DNA of 9,632 nucleotides from AWTP1-13 sp035550075. GTDB taxonomy: Bacteria > Pseudomonadota > Alphaproteobacteria > Rhizobiales > Hyphomicrobiaceae. A model generated the notes under the pieces. It was not told the origin of the DNA, did not search any database, and was given only the letters and a program-made list of their open reading frames with translations. The stretch lies in NCBI GenBank assembly GCA_035550075.1, contig DASZQG010000144.1, forward strand, positions 1-9,632, given 5' to 3'. This document shows, one piece after another, positions 1-6,223 of this stretch. Both the position numbers and the translations under genes were made by a program. Each line of letters begins with the position of its first letter. Position 1 is the first letter of the stretch.

Positions 1-1308
1 TTCCGCTTCAAGCCCGGCTACCAGGTGCGCAAGCTCGACACCGTGCTCGACTGGTCCGAGTGGGGCGGCTTCGGCCCGGCGGTGGAGATGTGCAACAACA
101 ACGGCCACTGCCGCAAGTTCGACGCCGGCACCATGTGCCCGTCGTTTCGCATCAGCGGCGATGAGCAGCACCTGACGCGCGGCCGCGCCAACACCCTGCG
201 GCTGGCGATCTCCGGGCAGCTCGGCCCGGAGGCGCTCGCCTCCGACGCGATGCGCGAGACCCTGGCGCTGTGCGTGAGCTGCAAGGGCTGCAAGCGCGAG
301 TGTCCCACCGGCGTGGACATGGCGCGCATGAAAATCGAGTATTTGTCCCAGCGCGGCAAGCGCCATGGGTGGTCCCTGCGCCAGAAGCTGGTGGCCTACC
401 TGCCCCGTTACGCGCCAGCCATCGGCTGGCTGGCCCCGTTGCTCAACCTGCGCGACGCCATCCCCGGCCTGCCCGCATTCACCGAAAAGCTGTTCGGCCT
501 GAGCGCGGCCCGCAGCCTGCCGCGCTGGAACCCGAAACCCCTGCGCACCCCGGGCAAGGGTGCGCGGGACAAGGCGGTCGTCCTGTTCGTCGACACCTTC
601 TCGCGCCACTTCGAGCCGGAAAACGCCCAGGCCGCAATCGAGGTGCTGGAGGCCGCCGGCTACGCCGTCGAGATCGCCACCCCGCCGCAGGGCGGGCGCC
701 CGCTCTGCTGCGGCCGCACTTTCCTCGCCGCCGGCATGGCCGAGCAGGCGAAAGAGGAAGCGGCGCGCATGCTCGAAGCGCTCAAGCCCTTCGTGGATCG
801 CGGCGTGCCCATCGTCGGCCTCGAACCTTCCTGCCTGTTCTCGCTGCGCGACGAGTTCCTGGTCATGGGCCTCGGCAACGAGGCCGGCCCGCTGGCAGAG
901 CGCGCGATGCTGTTCGAGGAATTCATCGCCGCCGAAGCCGTCGCCGGCCGCTTCCGCCCGGCGCTCAAGCCGCTTGCCGCGAAGACCGCCTTGCTGCACG
1001 GCCATTGCCACCAGAAGGCCTTCGACGCCATGCCCGCGGTGAAAAAGACCCTCGCCCTGATTCCCGAACTCAAAGTGGACATGGTCGAGTCGAGCTGCTG
1101 CGGCATGGCCGGCAGCTTCGGTTACGAAGCGGAGCACTTCGAGGCCAGCATGAAAATGGCCGAGTTGTCGCTGCTGCCCGCGGTACGCAAGGCCGGAAAC
1201 GACACCCTCGTCATTGCCGACGGCACCAGCTGCCGCCACCAGATCCACGACGGCGCGGGCCGCGAGGCGCTGCACGTCGCGCGCGTGCTGCGAATGGCGC
1301 TCGAATGA
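1..1308 (+). CDS. FAD-linked oxidase / Fe-S (CCG-domain) oxidoreductase, C-terminal part; 5' end outside window
   Basis: The frame is open from base 1, so the start lies upstream; the GTG at 25 is not a credible start. About 435 residues are visible. They carry a bacterial ferredoxin-type region with Cys codons at 91, 109 and 136, then a CxxCxxCxxxCP motif with Cys codons at 271, 280, 289 and 301. Two CCG (DUF224-type) modules follow, with Cys-Cys-Gly at 706-714 and 1096-1104; the second is preceded by HCHQKAF. This is the C-terminal, GlcF/GlpC-like half of roughly 1000-residue fused flavin/Fe-S dehydrogenases (YdiJ / D-2-hydroxyacid dehydrogenase type), which pass electrons from a 2-hydroxy acid via FAD to Fe-S clusters. 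The FAD domain would lie off the left edge. The substrate cannot be told. The stop overlaps the next gene's start (ATGA), so the two are co-translated. Confidence 0.9.
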   Translation, partial: FRFKPGYQVRKLDTVLDWSEWGGFGPAVEMCNNNGHCRKFDAGTMCPSFRISGDEQHLTRGRANTLRLAISGQLGPEALASDAMRETLALCVSCKGCKRECPTGVDMARMKIEYLSQRGKRHGWSLRQKLVAYLPRYAPAIGWLAPLLNLRDAIPGLPAFTEKLFGLSAARSLPRWNPKPLRTPGKGARDKAVVLFVDTFSRHFEPENAQAAIEVLEAAGYAVEIATPPQGGRPLCCGRTFLAAGMAEQAKEEAARMLEALKPFVDRGVPIVGLEPSCLFSLRDEFLVMGLGNEAGPLAERAMLFEEFIAAEAVAGRFRPALKPLAAKTALLHGHCHQKAFDAMPAVKKTLALIPELKVDMVESSCCGMAGSFGYEAEHFEASMKMAELSLLPAVRKAGNDTLVIADGTSCRHQIHDGAGREALHVARVLRMALE

Positions 1309-1601
1309 GCCTGCAGTTGCGGCGCTTCGTGGCCTACTGGCTGCCCCTCATCGCCAACTTGGGCCTGATCGCCTACCTCGTCTGGCAGCTCGGCCTGGTG
1401 CCCTACCAGCAGCGCCACGGCGAGCTGCGCATGTTCTCCATCCTGTACGCGGTCGGCGGCATGGTCGTCGGCGCCTCCGGCATCACGGCGTTCTTCCACG
1501 TCACCGCCAACGAGAAAGGCCCGCGGCGCTGGCTGGCACTGGCGCTGGTCAATACCATCGTGCCGACCTTGCTGCTGTTGGTACTACTGCAATCTGGTTA
1601 A
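1305..1601 (+). CDS. Small integral membrane protein, 98 residues, function unknown
   Basis: The ATG at 1305 overlaps the upstream TGA in an ATGA junction, with no separate ribosome site, which points to translational coupling with the oxidoreductase. Three hydrophobic segments are visible at about residues 9-31, 44-67 and 76-95. Between them are short polar turns (YQQRHGE, TANEKGPRR), which suggests a three-pass inner-membrane protein. The coupling suggests a membrane partner or anchor for the Fe-S dehydrogenase, but that is inference; I do not recognise a named family. The last five codons plus stop (LLQSG*, 1584-1601) reappear exactly at 1830-1847 as part of the downstream tandem duplication. 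Confidence 0.8.
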   Translation: MSLQLRRFVAYWLPLIANLGLIAYLVWQLGLVPYQQRHGELRMFSILYAVGGMVVGASGITAFFHVTANEKGPRRWLALALVNTIVPTLLLLVLLQSG

Positions 1602-1615
1602 ACCGAACACCAATA

Positions 1616-1791
1616 TCACCACAGAGGCACAGAGGACACAGAGGAAAGCAAGAACGAGAGAGAAGGCGTGACAATGGCGTGCGAGAACCTTGTGCTGGAC
1701 AAATTGCATAGTCGGTATGCGTTACGCCGCAAAACTCCTATCTCCTGGCTTGTCTTTGCTTTTCTCTGTGTCCTCTGTGCCTCTGTGGTGA
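1616..1791. repeat. Inverted-repeat intergenic element, copy 1 (176 bp, MITE/REP-like)
   Basis: The two ends are perfect 28-bp inverted repeats (1616-1643 and 1764-1791) built on TCACCACAGAGGCACAGAGG. Such CACCACAGAGGCACAGAGGACACAGAG ends are common in intergenic DNA of proteobacteria and are often mistranslated as SPQRHRGHRG or TTEAQRTQR peptides. The middle (about 1660-1745) has no coding capacity, so the element would be non-autonomous. The transcript would fold into a long hairpin. Confidence 0.8.
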
Positions 1792-1861
1792 CATCAGCTC
1801 AATAGAGGATTCATCCAATGACTGATGCGCTACTGCAATCTGGTTAAGGCAAACATCGATA

Positions 1862-2025
1862 TCACCACAGAGGCACAGAGGACACAGAGAAAAACGAAGG
1901 CAAGGGGAAGAATGTGGGGCGACACTATCCCGATACATGCGGCTGCTTCGGTACCATATCTCGCCCACCAATACATTATTCTCTCGTTCTTGCTTTCCTC
2001 TGTGTCCTCTGTGCCTCTGTGGTGA
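1862..2025. repeat. Inverted-repeat intergenic element, copy 2 (164 bp), apparently in the opposite orientation
   Basis: It has the same perfect 28-bp inverted termini, at 1862-1889 and 1998-2025. The sequence just inside its right arm (TTCTCTCGTTCTTGCTTTCC) is close to the reverse complement of the sequence just inside the left arm of copy 1. The left inner flank likewise resembles the reverse complement of copy 1's right inner flank. The core also aligns better to copy 1 when reversed (GGGCGAGA against GTGCGAGA, then GCAT and CGCC blocks). The outer flanks are in direct orientation, so the inner element appears flipped. Confidence 0.7.
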
Positions 2026-2060
2026 CATCATCTTTAGTAGTGGTGACATCAGCTTTAGAG
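2019..2060 (+). repeat. 21-bp direct tandem repeat upstream of the cupin gene
   Basis: Two adjacent 21-bp copies (2019-2039 and 2040-2060) share GTGGTGACATCA followed by CTTTAG, with three differences. The first overlaps the right end of inverted-repeat copy 2. The second runs into the cupin gene's leader. It looks like local slippage at the element border. Confidence 0.65.
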
Positions 2061-2070
2061 GGTTCATCCA

Positions 2071-2547
2071 ATGACTGAATCGAAATGGAAGTACCACGGC
2101 ATCCGCATCGTCAAGGCCGGCGAGCTGGATACCAACACGGCGCAGACGCCTGGCATGAATCGCGCGGCTGCGATTACGCACGCGCGCTGCGGTGCCGAAA
2201 AGCTCTGGGCGGGTACGGTGGTCATCCACCCGAAGGCGAAGACCGGCGCCCACCACCACGGTCCCGTGGAAAGCGTCATCTATGTAGTGAGCGGCAAGGC
2301 GCGCATGCGCTGGGGCGACAAACTCGAATTCGTCGCCGAGGCCGGGCCGGGGGACTTCATCCACGTGCCGCCCTTCGTACCGCACCAGGAGATCAATGCG
2401 TCGGATACTGAACCGCTTTCCTGCGTGCTCTGCCGCAGCGGGCAGGAGCCGGTGGTGGTAAATCTGGATATTGCGGGGGTGGAGAAACCCGAAGCGGTGC
2501 ACTGGGTGGATAACATTCATCCGGCGCCGAAAGAGGGTTGCGGCTAG
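2071..2547 (+). CDS. Cupin-domain protein, 158 residues
   Basis: The ATG at 2071 has a Shine-Dalgarno-like AGAGGG at 2057-2062 with an 8-base gap. The protein is a single-domain cupin. Motif 1 is visible as GAHHHGPVESVIYVVSG, with probable metal ligands His61, His63 and Glu67. Motif 2 is PGDFIHVPPFVPHQEIN, with His105 as the fourth ligand. All four usual ligands are present, so a metal-dependent small-molecule enzyme or binding protein is likely (dioxygenase, isomerase or sugar-binding type); the substrate cannot be inferred. It is cytosolic with no signal peptide. Its upstream region was duplicated together with an inverted-repeat element, so its promoter may lie in or beyond the repeats. 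It converges with the CBASS operon. Confidence 0.85.
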   Translation: MTESKWKYHGIRIVKAGELDTNTAQTPGMNRAAAITHARCGAEKLWAGTVVIHPKAKTGAHHHGPVESVIYVVSGKARMRWGDKLEFVAEAGPGDFIHVPPFVPHQEINASDTEPLSCVLCRSGQEPVVVNLDIAGVEKPEAVHWVDNIHPAPKEGCG

Positions 2548-2563
2548 ACCCTATATCTACAGC

Positions 2564-2597
2564 TCACCACGAAGACACACGAAGAAGAGCAAAGACA
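2564..2597 (+). repeat. Solo half of a CACCACGAAG-type repeat at the left island edge
   Basis: TCACCACGAAGACACACGAA, followed by a purine-rich run, is the arm of the same general class of intergenic inverted repeat as at 1616 and 1862 (the GAAG variant). No matching reverse arm follows within the next few hundred bases. It lies between the cupin stop and the end of the E2-like gene, where composition changes. A half element here could mark the left boundary of the inserted island. Confidence 0.45.
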
Positions 2598-2618
2598 GAA
2601 TCAGTGACCGGCGATTGG

Positions 2619-3278
2619 CTACTTTGGGGCGGGGGCCGAGTGCTTAAGTAAAGATCGATACCAGCTTCGACTCGCCATATTTCGAAACTCCCTGAGTTTC
2701 CAATTGAAGCGGCACTTCCCCAGTCGTCGCCCGCATTGACATGGACATGCCAATTTATTCGCGCGTCGCTTTCTTACACCAAGATACCGTATAACCATCT
2801 CGGCCTGATGAACAGACTTCACCCGAAACAAGTCTGCACAATCCGCAAGTTCTCCGGGGAAGCCATGGGCCAACTCGCCAAAAGGAAGTGGCCCGCCATA
2901 AGTTAATTTGTGAGAGATGGCGAACAGGTATGGAACGACGCAATTTTCTACATACCCCAGAAGTGTTGGAGCTTGTGAGGCCTTCCACAACAATCTAAGC
3001 CTCGATCCGAGACACAACGAACCATCGGGATTGACATGATATTCACCGCCTTTAGGTATTCGACCGCCGGTTTCAAATACCTCCGGAAGCTCGCGGGGAA
3101 ATGCGGGCGGTAAACTGATTCGTAATTGGAACGCATCTGTAATGGTTGGATACTGATCCGATGTCGCAGAAAATCTAAATATTCCGACCAGATTCAACGC
3201 ACTGCCCCCGGCTGGACGTAGCGCCATACCGGGGTGCAGGTCGATGAAGGCGCGTATCTGGTCGGAAATGTCAGACAT
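2619..3278 (-). CDS. CBASS E2-like (ubiquitin-conjugating-fold) protein with C-terminal Cys cluster, 219 residues
   Basis: The start is the ATG at 3278, which overlaps the CD-NTase stop by 8 bases (ATGTCTGA), so translation is probably coupled; I see no good ribosome site. Residues 1-130 fit a bacterial E2/UBC fold: FQLRISLPPAFPRELPEVFE, then YHVNPDGSLCLGS, which resembles the E2 HPN motif followed by the active-site Cys (His81, Asn83, Cys89). In type II-short CBASS a lone E2 accompanies the CD-NTase and effector. From recall, published work on E2-only systems reports that the E2 acts on the CD-NTase C-terminus in a ubiquitin-like manner. Residues 178-189 read CPCQCGRRLGKC, with the C-x-C-x8-C spacing of a SEC-C metal-binding motif, although the usual final His or Cys is Arg. 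No E1 or JAB protease gene is nearby. The function of the tail is unknown. Confidence 0.85.
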   Translation of the reverse strand: MSDISDQIRAFIDLHPGMALRPAGGSALNLVGIFRFSATSDQYPTITDAFQLRISLPPAFPRELPEVFETGGRIPKGGEYHVNPDGSLCLGSRLRLLWKASQAPTLLGYVENCVVPYLFAISHKLTYGGPLPFGELAHGFPGELADCADLFRVKSVHQAEMVIRYLGVRKRRANKLACPCQCGRRLGKCRFNWKLREFRNMASRSWYRSLLKHSAPAPK

Positions 3279-4464
3279 GCCACGGTTTCGCCGCGCTACT
3301 GATGACTTGCACCCTCGGAGCGGCGACCGCAACTTCCGATGCCCCCAGCAGGCCAGCGATCGCCGAATCGGACAAGGTCACACCAAACTTCTGTGATGCC
3401 TGTTCCTTAAGGAGTGTACCGTCGCGCGATTTTGTAAAGTGCTTGAAATCCGCCTTCGCCTGTTCGAGCCATAGAAAGAAATTCTGCTCGAGTCTTAGTT
3501 TCTGCCCCTCCGATGTACCCCATTTATCGGCAAAATCTTCAGTGGGATTTACGGGATTAGGCACTCTCGGCGAAATTGGGGAAATCAACTGGGCCATTGA
3601 GATCAAGACGGTATCCAGACTCGAGTAGAGATCGGCCTGCCCTGTGTACGCCCGCGCAGCCAGAGTCGTAATGATGATCGATATCGGTTTACCGTCCTGG
3701 TTGTTCTCGAACATCACATCGCGGTGCCGTTTGAGTAGTTGCACTACACGCTGTAAGGGGGTTTTCCAACGATAAACTGGAAGCGCATCCACACTGGCCA
3801 CATGCTCCATCAAGGCTCGCTTTTTCAATGATTCGCCAGCTTGCCGCATCCGAGATTCGAACCATCGCGCATAGCCCTCGGGATTACTGATGAGCCAATC
3901 CGGACTGACAACTATGTAATTGGGGCGAGTCTTGTCAGTGATGGCCAACGCAAAGCCAGATACATCAATGGCCAATGCCTCTGATTCACCTGCCTTGATC
4001 ATTCGTTCTTGCAGAACGCGCCTCGTATCTTCCTCATGCGGCACCGCAGGCAAGGCGTCCATGTGAAAAGACAGCGAATCCTGGTAGCGAAGACGCCAGC
4101 AGCGTTTATGTTCTTCCAGCTTGTCTTCGATGCCTCGCTCACGCCGATAGGTCTCCAAATCTGCGCCGACCAGATCCTTCAAGGCTTTCTGAGTGTGCGT
4201 GCGGGGTGTGATGCCCGTCTGCAATTTGCAGCCAAGATCGAGGTCGTAGTCTGCGCGCTTCCACGGTTTGATAGCGGTCCCAAGGCGGAATGAGCCCTGT
4301 GGAGACACTTGCGGATCAAACAACGCGCACTTGGCCTTCTCTTTGTCATTCAGCCATTGCCCAAGATCGCGATACCGCCTCTCGGCAGCCTCATAGGACG
4401 ATTGCGGGACCTCCAGGGATTCCACCAAAGACTCAACTGCTCGATTGCCTAATTCAGTGCTCAC
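3271..4464 (-). CDS. CBASS CD-NTase (cGAS/DncV-like nucleotidyltransferase), 397 residues
   Basis: It starts with GTG at 4464, one base after the Cap5 stop. GGAG lies inside the end of the Cap5 gene about 9 bases upstream. The nucleotidyltransferase signature is clear: QGSFRLGTAI (Gly57-Ser58), then ADYDLDLG giving the metal-binding pair Asp74/Asp76, and the third acidic residue Asp136 in SFHMDALPA. Later blocks typical of bacterial CD-NTases are TPLQRVVQLLKRHRDVMF (235-252) and PNPVNPTEDFADKW (302-315). The enzyme would make a cyclic di- or trinucleotide from NTPs after phage infection; the product cannot be predicted here. The C-terminus is AAKPWHV, ending in Val rather than a small residue, which is of interest because the C-terminus is the E2 attachment point in related systems. 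It is the middle gene of the operon. Confidence 0.93.
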   Translation of the reverse strand: MSTELGNRAVESLVESLEVPQSSYEAAERRYRDLGQWLNDKEKAKCALFDPQVSPQGSFRLGTAIKPWKRADYDLDLGCKLQTGITPRTHTQKALKDLVGADLETYRRERGIEDKLEEHKRCWRLRYQDSLSFHMDALPAVPHEEDTRRVLQERMIKAGESEALAIDVSGFALAITDKTRPNYIVVSPDWLISNPEGYARWFESRMRQAGESLKKRALMEHVASVDALPVYRWKTPLQRVVQLLKRHRDVMFENNQDGKPISIIITTLAARAYTGQADLYSSLDTVLISMAQLISPISPRVPNPVNPTEDFADKWGTSEGQKLRLEQNFFLWLEQAKADFKHFTKSRDGTLLKEQASQKFGVTLSDSAIAGLLGASEVAVAAPRVQVISSAAKPWHV

Positions 4465-4465
4465 G

Positions 4466-5608
4466 TCAGTTATCTCCGATTGATAAGGCTTTTACAAAGG
4501 TGCCGGACTTGTTGTTGTGGTCGTAGATGCACCAAGGCATCTCTGCCTTCGGCATACGAACACGCCCCAGATCAATCGCGGCAGACACCGGCATGGCTGG
4601 AAATATGGACAACAGCGTACCGTTGCCATGCTTGCTGGATATCTCAACTAGCATCTTGCGAGCAGCCGTCCTGAATTTGGACAATTGTTCGCGAGTTTTC
4701 AGATAATCGTTATTGGGTTCGTCAACGGTAAGCTCCCAAATTGAGACATTGGGACCAAGTACATCCGTTATCCGCTGATGTGCAATCTTTGCGCTGAGAG
4801 ATATGACGAGCGCGGGGCTCCCGTCAAATGACTTCGGCGAGAGAATCTTATATTCCGTATCTTTCGGAACCGAATCCCACTGCCACGTTTGTTTAGGCTC
4901 GCGTTGAAGCTGATAGACCTGTGACGGTGTCTTGTCAGTGAAGAGTGTTCCAAGCCGAATGAGCAAGGGTATGGGGGCCAGCCCGAAGATCGAAAAGTGA
5001 CTTCCGCTTTCCATTACAGGACGGACTTTTCGCTCAAATCCTTGCTCAAGGTTTTTAGCTTCGGTTTCCCAATAACTGGGGTCGTGGTCTTTGCCTTCCC
5101 ATTTCATCTCCAAGCAAATTGGGTGTTCATCAGCTGGATACCAATCCGGGAAGAGGGCCGGGTCAGCAAGCCGGGCTCGAATTGCGGACCCCTCATTGCC
5201 GATGTTTGCCCCAAATAAAACTACATGTGATCTCTTACTGGGATCGATGCCAGTAACTATGGCGACTCGACGTTCATGCTCCCGCTTCCACTGCTGTAGC
5301 AATTCAGCCGCATATCGGCCCCCATCGTTCTCCTTGTCGATCTTTTGATGGCAGTCAAAGCAAACGAGAAGCAGGTTATCCAGATCATTCAGGGCGGCTT
5401 TGTTAAGAATGAGTGGCCCCCAACCACGAGGCCCATCTTTAGAGAAGGAGTAAATATGGGCTTTTTCAGCAAGGTTTACCGCTTCCTGCGTTACAGGCGA
5501 CTTGTACAGAATGCGGTTGCAACCATGAAACTCGCAGCGTCCGGCGGCACGGGCCCATAACTCCCGCTCGACCTCCCTTTTTACGTGTCGAGTAATGTCC
5601 TTAGCCAT
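4466..5608 (-). CDS. cap5: Cap5-type CBASS effector: HNH endonuclease fused to SAVED domain, 380 residues
   Basis: First gene of the operon. The ATG at 5608 has AAGGAT 12 bases upstream. The N-terminal HNH nuclease (about 15-115) shows the zinc Cys pairs C25-x4-C30 and C83-x2-C86, catalytic-type His51 in AEKAHIYSFSKDGPRGWG, Asn78 in LNDLDNLLLVC and His87 in the CH step. The rest (about 125-375) is a SAVED domain: HFSIFGLAPIPLLIRLG (204-220) is its hallmark, followed by VYQLQREPKQTWQW and a second lobe to the end. SAVED domains bind the CD-NTase's cyclic nucleotide. In Cap5 proteins this triggers assembly and non-specific double-stranded DNA cleavage, killing the infected cell. All key nuclease residues are present, so it should be active. 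Length matches the family. Confidence 0.93.
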   Translation of the reverse strand: MAKDITRHVKREVERELWARAAGRCEFHGCNRILYKSPVTQEAVNLAEKAHIYSFSKDGPRGWGPLILNKAALNDLDNLLLVCFDCHQKIDKENDGGRYAAELLQQWKREHERRVAIVTGIDPSKRSHVVLFGANIGNEGSAIRARLADPALFPDWYPADEHPICLEMKWEGKDHDPSYWETEAKNLEQGFERKVRPVMESGSHFSIFGLAPIPLLIRLGTLFTDKTPSQVYQLQREPKQTWQWDSVPKDTEYKILSPKSFDGSPALVISLSAKIAHQRITDVLGPNVSIWELTVDEPNNDYLKTREQLSKFRTAARKMLVEISSKHGNGTLLSIFPAMPVSAAIDLGRVRMPKAEMPWCIYDHNNKSGTFVKALSIGDN

Positions 5609-5641
5609 GGCCGAATTCTTATCCTTCTCTGTAGTATGAAT

Positions 5642-5655
5642 TCACCACGTCGTGA
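5642..5655. promoter_or_regulatory. Candidate operator near the CBASS promoter (TCACCACGTCGTGA)
   Basis: This 14-bp imperfect palindrome matches its own reverse complement at 12 of 14 positions (TCAC-n-ACGT-n-GTGA). It starts 34 bases upstream of the Cap5 start codon and lies in the spacer of the best -10/-35 candidate, where a bound repressor would block transcription. Binding by the divergent XRE protein is inferred. Confidence 0.4.
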
Positions 5656-5780
5656 TTGCAGTGGCCCCCAACTGGATTTGCCCTTGCCTGTGGCCCGGAA
5701 CAATGGCAGAGTGGTGCCTATACAAACAACGCCAATTTGTTATTGAACTACCAAGAAACAGCCTAGTAAATGGCAATTTC

Positions 5781-5798
5781 GTTGTCCCTTCAGACAAC
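5781..5798. promoter_or_regulatory. Candidate operator upstream of the XRE repressor (GTTGTC-n6-GACAAC)
   Basis: A perfect 6-bp inverted repeat with a 6-base centre (GTTGTCCCTTCAGACAAC) lies 42 bases before the repressor start codon, just downstream of its proposed -10. The 18-bp dyad is a size commonly seen for dimeric XRE repressors, so this could be an autoregulatory site. It does not share half-sites with the palindrome at 5642, which weakens a single-repressor model. Confidence 0.45.
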
Positions 5799-5840
5799 AG
5801 CATATTGCGAGATTATTTGAAAGTCAAGGAGAGCGTTTTC

Positions 5841-6218
5841 ATGCCCCAGTCAGGTTTGGGTGTACTACTTCGCCAGCTTCGCGAAGGTCGCGGTTTGTCT
5901 CTACGGGAAGTCGGTCAACTCTGTTCCGTCGATCACGCCTATGTTCATCGACTTGAAACGGGCGAAAAGGAAGCACCGTCACCAGAAATTCTCACGAAGC
6001 TGTTACGCGTCCTTAAAGCTGACGATCGTCAGTCCGGAATGGCTAGATGGCTTGCCGAACACGCCGAAACTGACCCGGCGCTCGTAGAGTATTCACTGGG
6101 AGATGGAACTGTAAGTTTGGAGATCTTTACCGCGGCCGCAGGCGTACGACACCGCGGGTCCGCACGCCCCGATCCCGCCACTCTAATCACTCGTGTAAGA
6201 AGAGCCTTTGAGGAGTAA
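5841..6218 (+). CDS. capH: XRE-family HTH repressor, CapH-like, 125 residues
   Basis: I chose the ATG at 5841 because AAGGAGAG lies 8 bases upstream and the HTH begins immediately after it; the open frame back to 5652 has no ribosome site or homologous look. Residues 5-60 form a lambda-repressor-type HTH: LGVLLRQLREGRGLSLREVG, then CSVDHAYVHRLETGEKEAPS, where the recognition helix sits. The C-terminal part (about 65-125) is Arg- and Ala-rich and would hold the dimerisation or cleavage region. The metallopeptidase gene follows after 5 bases, and the CBASS operon diverges upstream. CapH-CapP pairs in this position are known to repress CBASS until the peptidase cleaves the repressor after DNA damage. 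The assignment rests on context plus domains, not on a sequence match to a characterised CapH. Confidence 0.8.
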   Translation: MPQSGLGVLLRQLREGRGLSLREVGQLCSVDHAYVHRLETGEKEAPSPEILTKLLRVLKADDRQSGMARWLAEHAETDPALVEYSLGDGTVSLEIFTAAAGVRHRGSARPDPATLITRVRRAFEE

Positions 6219-6223
6219 TCACC

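Larger units (their letters stand above)
1584..2078. repeat. Tandem duplication (246-bp offset) of the intergenic region including both gene edges
   Basis: The 18-mer CTACTGCAATCTGGTTAA, the end of the membrane-protein gene, occurs at 1584-1601 and 1830-1847. The mate segment TTCATCCAATGACTGA, the start of the cupin gene, occurs at 1810-1825 and 2063-2078. Each unit therefore runs from the end of the upstream gene, through one inverted-repeat element, to the start of the downstream gene. The junction at 1818-1847 is a 10-codon mini-ORF (MTDALLQSG*), which fuses the first codons of the cupin gene to the last codons of the membrane-protein gene. This 469-bp stretch between genes (1602-2070) contains nothing else I can support beyond these repeats and the cupin ribosome site. 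Confidence 0.85.
5609..5840. promoter_or_regulatory. Divergent control region between the CBASS operon and the repressor/peptidase operon
   Basis: This 232-bp AT-rich stretch must carry the promoters for both directions. A weak CBASS promoter can be proposed on the - strand: CATACT (plus-strand 5633-5638) with CTGCAA 17 bases upstream (5656-5661). On the + strand TTGAAC at 5743-5748 could be a -35 box, with AT-rich TAGTAAAT at 5764-5771 near the expected -10. Matches to consensus are poor, so these are guesses. Two palindromes, listed separately, fall within or next to them. The wide gap and paired palindromes fit joint control by the divergent XRE protein. Confidence 0.55.

Noticed and set aside
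270..1304. Long + strand frame overlapping the Fe-S oxidoreductase
   Set aside because: It is an Arg/Pro/Ala-rich shadow typical of GC-rich DNA; only its last part from 1305 is a real gene.
1616..2025. CRISPR-like look of repeated 28-mers
   Set aside because: There are only four arms, in alternating inverted orientation, with irregular gaps of 120, 70 and 108 bases. That is a pair of inverted-repeat elements, not an array.
1738..2520. Long - strand frame across the intergenic repeats and the cupin gene
   Set aside because: Its peptides (SPQRHRGHRGKQE) are translations of the inverted-repeat arms, and the rest is antisense to a clear cupin gene.
3279..3332. Upstream extension of the E2-like protein to position 3332
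   Set aside because: It would need a TTG start well inside the CD-NTase gene and adds an Arg-rich leader unlike an E2 fold; the ATG at 3278 overlaps the upstream stop neatly.
5614..5642. Two GAATTC sites around the Cap5 leader
   Set aside because: They are short self-palindromes with no shared flanks and most likely coincidental.
5725..5741. Inverted repeat AACAA-n7-TTGTT as a third operator
   Set aside because: The arms are only 5 bp and AT-rich, and the half-site orientation is opposite to that at 5781, so chance is likely.
5652..5840. Upstream extension of the XRE protein to 5652
   Set aside because: The start has no ribosome site, the peptide is not domain-like, and AAGGAGAG marks the ATG at 5841.
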